Below, one piece after another: positions 4,973-6,991 of a stretch of 6,991 bases of DNA. How positions within the stretch are numbered: the first letter of the stretch is position 1; every line of letters starts with the position of its first letter. The notes beneath the pieces are model-generated. The model did not search any database and was not told the origin of the DNA. It was given only the letters and a program-made list of their open reading frames with translations. Origin of the DNA: an uncultured Planctomycetaceae bacterium (lineage in GTDB: Bacteria; Planctomycetota; Planctomycetia; Pirellulales; Pirellulaceae). The DNA lies in contig CALELC010000656.1 in NCBI GenBank assembly GCA_937904535.1, forward strand, positions 1-6,991. The letters are read 5' to 3'. The translations under genes were made by a program, and so were the position numbers.

Positions 4973-6991
4973 ATGAGGTTCAGGAGCCGATCAATCCGCT
5001 GGATGCGATCTCGGAGCTCGAATTTCCGGAGCCACGGTTGTAGCACGGTTCTCGTCTTAAATTGCCTCCTGCTGCTAACGACTCAAGCCGCCGCACAAAC
5101 GCAGATGCTAGAGCAGCGGTTGCTGCACCTCCGCGCTAGCGGACCTCCGGAATGGAGCGAGTTTCCACAGCACCCCGACGCAGCGGTCTTCGAGGTGGAG
5201 TTCGAAGCTGAAGCGAATGCTGAATCGCAGACGCTTTCGCTCCGGCAGCAGGACGTGAAGCAGCGATGGCAAGTTGCCATCGGCGATCGGGCACTGGGGC
5301 GACTCACGATCGATGAAAATGACATGCGGGTCTATGTGGAGCTTCCGCCCGGAACACTTGTCACGGGAATGAATCGTTTGCGGATCCACCAGGAACGTCC
5401 TGAACCGCCGGATGACATCCGCATCGGTGAGGTTTCGCTGCATCGGCGTCCCCTAGCTAAAGTGTTGGCAGAAGCGACTCTGCACGTCGAGGTCGAGCAA
5501 GCTCAGCCGGGCCTGCCGATCCCTGCCCGAATCACGGTGCTCGATGCTCACGGAGCGCTGCAAACCGTTGCTGCGGCTCCTGATCAAACGCTGGCGGTGC
5601 GAGCCGGAACGGTGTACACGCCTAACGGCACCGCCACGCTGACGCTGCCGGCGGGCCGGTACACGGTCATTGCAGGGCGCGGTCCTGAGTACTCCATCGC
5701 TCAGCAGCAAGTGGATTTGCAAGCCGGCCAGCGTGAGTCGATACGACTGCAGCTCGATCACCAGATGCCGATGCCCGGCTACGTTGCCTGCGATCCCCAT
5801 ATCCACACGCTGAGCTATTCCGGCCACGGCGACGCGACGATCCAGGAACGAGTCCTTACGATTGCTGGCGAAGGGATCGAGTTGCCGATCGCGGCGGATC
5901 ATAACGTGCATGTCGATCTCGATCCGGTCGCCCGGCAACTGGACGTCCGTCGTTACTTCACACCGGTGATGGGCAATGAGGTCACCAGCTCGGTCGGCCA
6001 CTTCACTGTCTTTCCGGTCACTGCCGATGCCGAGCCGCCCAACCATCGCTTGAGCAACTGGCCGGATCTGTTCACCGCGATTTATCAAACAGCGGGTGTC
6101 AAAGCCGTGATCCTGAACCACGGGCGCGATCTGCACAGCGGCGTTCGCCCGCTTGGGCCACGCTGGCATCAAGCGGCGGTCGGCGAGAACCTCCAGCAAT
6201 GGCAACTGCAGGCCAATGCGATGGAGATCATCAATTCCGGCGCCACGCAAAGCGATGTGCTGCAATTGGCGCGCGACTGGATGACGTTGCTCAATCGCGG
6301 CCGAATGCTGACTCCGGTCGGTGCCAGCGACTCGCACGATGTGGCCCGGCATTTCGTCGGCCAGGGACGAACCTACATTCGCTGCCACGATGCCGATCTG
6401 GCCGCCATCGATGTTGAACAGGCCATCGCTAACTTCATACAGGGCCGTGTCGTGGTGAGTTATGGTCTGGTGGCTGACTTAGTGGTCAACAACCGATATG
6501 GTTCGGGTGAACGAGTGCCGGGGCTGAGCGAAACGATTCGTGTGAAAGCTCGCGTGCTGGGCCCTGACTGGATCGGTGCCGACAAGGTGCAGCTGTACGT
6601 CAACGGCAGCTTATTCGAGGAGCGCTCGCTGCCCACGACAGCCCAGCATCTCGGTGGACTGAAGTGGGAGACCGAGTGGCAGCTGCCTCGCTTGCCGTAT
6701 GACGCGCACTTGGTTGCCATTGCCCTGGGACCAGGCGTGGACGGCCTCCACTGGAAAACCGCCAAGCCCTATCAACCGACTTCGCCCGACTGGGAGGCGA
6801 AAGTCTGGGGATGCAGCGGAGCGGTTTGGTGGGATGGCGACGGCGATGGCCGCCCGACACCGGCACATCACTACGCCCGATCAGCCGTGGCTGCCAGCGG
6901 CGGCAAGATCGCCGACTTAGTGCAACGGCTGGAAAGTTATGACGCAGCCATCGCGGCCCAAGCAGCCATGCTGTTTCACCAACAGGGCGGG
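4973..6991 (+). CDS. Secreted PHP-domain metallohydrolase, CehA/McbA family (3' end outside window)
   Basis: The frame stays open to the right edge, giving 673 residues without a stop; it ends on a full codon. The N-terminus is an export signal with a long arginine-rich n-region, a hydrophobic core at about 24-36 (STVLVLNCLLLLTT) and likely cleavage after Ala41 (QAAA). A second ATG at 5003 would shorten the n-region and cannot be excluded; neither start has a well-spaced Shine-Dalgarno. Domains in order: a beta-sandwich-like region (about 72-158), a carboxypeptidase-regulatory-like domain (about 166-262), the PHP domain (about 270-500) and a C-terminal region. Metal-ligand candidates are His276 and His278 (HIHT), Asp309-His310 (ADHN), Glu336 (GNE), His383 (LNHGRD), and Asp453 and His455 (SDSH), so the catalytic set looks complete. 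A DGDGDG motif near 620-630 resembles a calcium-binding loop. PHP proteins hydrolyse phosphoester or other bonds with two or three metals; the substrate of this secreted subgroup is unknown. It lies 93 bases after the beta-helix gene on the same strand and may share its transcript. Confidence 0.9.
   Translation, partial: MRFRSRSIRWMRSRSSNFRSHGCSTVLVLNCLLLLTTQAAAQTQMLEQRLLHLRASGPPEWSEFPQHPDAAVFEVEFEAEANAESQTLSLRQQDVKQRWQVAIGDRALGRLTIDENDMRVYVELPPGTLVTGMNRLRIHQERPEPPDDIRIGEVSLHRRPLAKVLAEATLHVEVEQAQPGLPIPARITVLDAHGALQTVAAAPDQTLAVRAGTVYTPNGTATLTLPAGRYTVIAGRGPEYSIAQQQVDLQAGQRESIRLQLDHQMPMPGYVACDPHIHTLSYSGHGDATIQERVLTIAGEGIELPIAADHNVHVDLDPVARQLDVRRYFTPVMGNEVTSSVGHFTVFPVTADAEPPNHRLSNWPDLFTAIYQTAGVKAVILNHGRDLHSGVRPLGPRWHQAAVGENLQQWQLQANAMEIINSGATQSDVLQLARDWMTLLNRGRMLTPVGASDSHDVARHFVGQGRTYIRCHDADLAAIDVEQAIANFIQGRVVVSYGLVADLVVNNRYGSGERVPGLSETIRVKARVLGPDWIGADKVQLYVNGSLFEERSLPTTAQHLGGLKWETEWQLPRLPYDAHLVAIALGPGVDGLHWKTAKPYQPTSPDWEAKVWGCSGAVWWDGDGDGRPTPAHHYARSAVAASGGKIADLVQRLESYDAAIAAQAAMLFHQQGG

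Noticed and set aside
5453..6388. Long 311-codon open frame on the minus strand
   Set aside because: It lies entirely antisense to the PHP gene, whose conserved metal-binding motifs prove the plus-strand frame. The translation is arginine/histidine-rich without domain features, as expected of a shadow frame in GC-rich DNA.

Overview
The window looks like chromosomal DNA of a planctomycete, probably of the Pirellula/Rhodopirellula group. This is inferred from protein style, not from a marker gene. The base composition is moderately GC-rich. The two largest genes, a secreted right-handed beta-helix protein of the GH141 type and a secreted PHP-domain hydrolase of the CehA/McbA type, belong to families that are strongly expanded in that phylum. 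The fragment at the left edge resembles the C-terminus of the small regulatory-like lipoproteins common there.

Layout: the left edge (2-283, +) holds the end of a small probably secreted protein. It converges on a minus-strand MFS transporter (493-1680). Between them lies a strong hairpin (314-342), best placed as a terminator for the minus-strand transcript. A possible 50-aa ORF (357-509, minus) overlaps the 3' end of the transporter and ends just before that hairpin. A gene-free stretch (1690-2122) separates the transporter from the divergent plus-strand genes. It holds direct repeats and, near its right end, three successive small hairpins that could form a structured leader.

The right two thirds hold two co-directional genes for exported enzymes: a 918-aa beta-helix protein (2123-4879) with a C-terminal beta-rich domain, and, after a 93-base gap containing a bulged stem-loop, a PHP-domain metallohydrolase (4973 to beyond the right edge). 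Both have N-terminal signal peptides, so both probably act outside the cytoplasm. The simplest reading is a small carbohydrate-degradation locus: the beta-helix protein as a glycoside hydrolase-like enzyme and the PHP protein as a metal-dependent hydrolase of unknown substrate. The divergent MFS permease is a possible but unproven transport partner. No mobile element, CRISPR array, tRNA or rRNA was seen.
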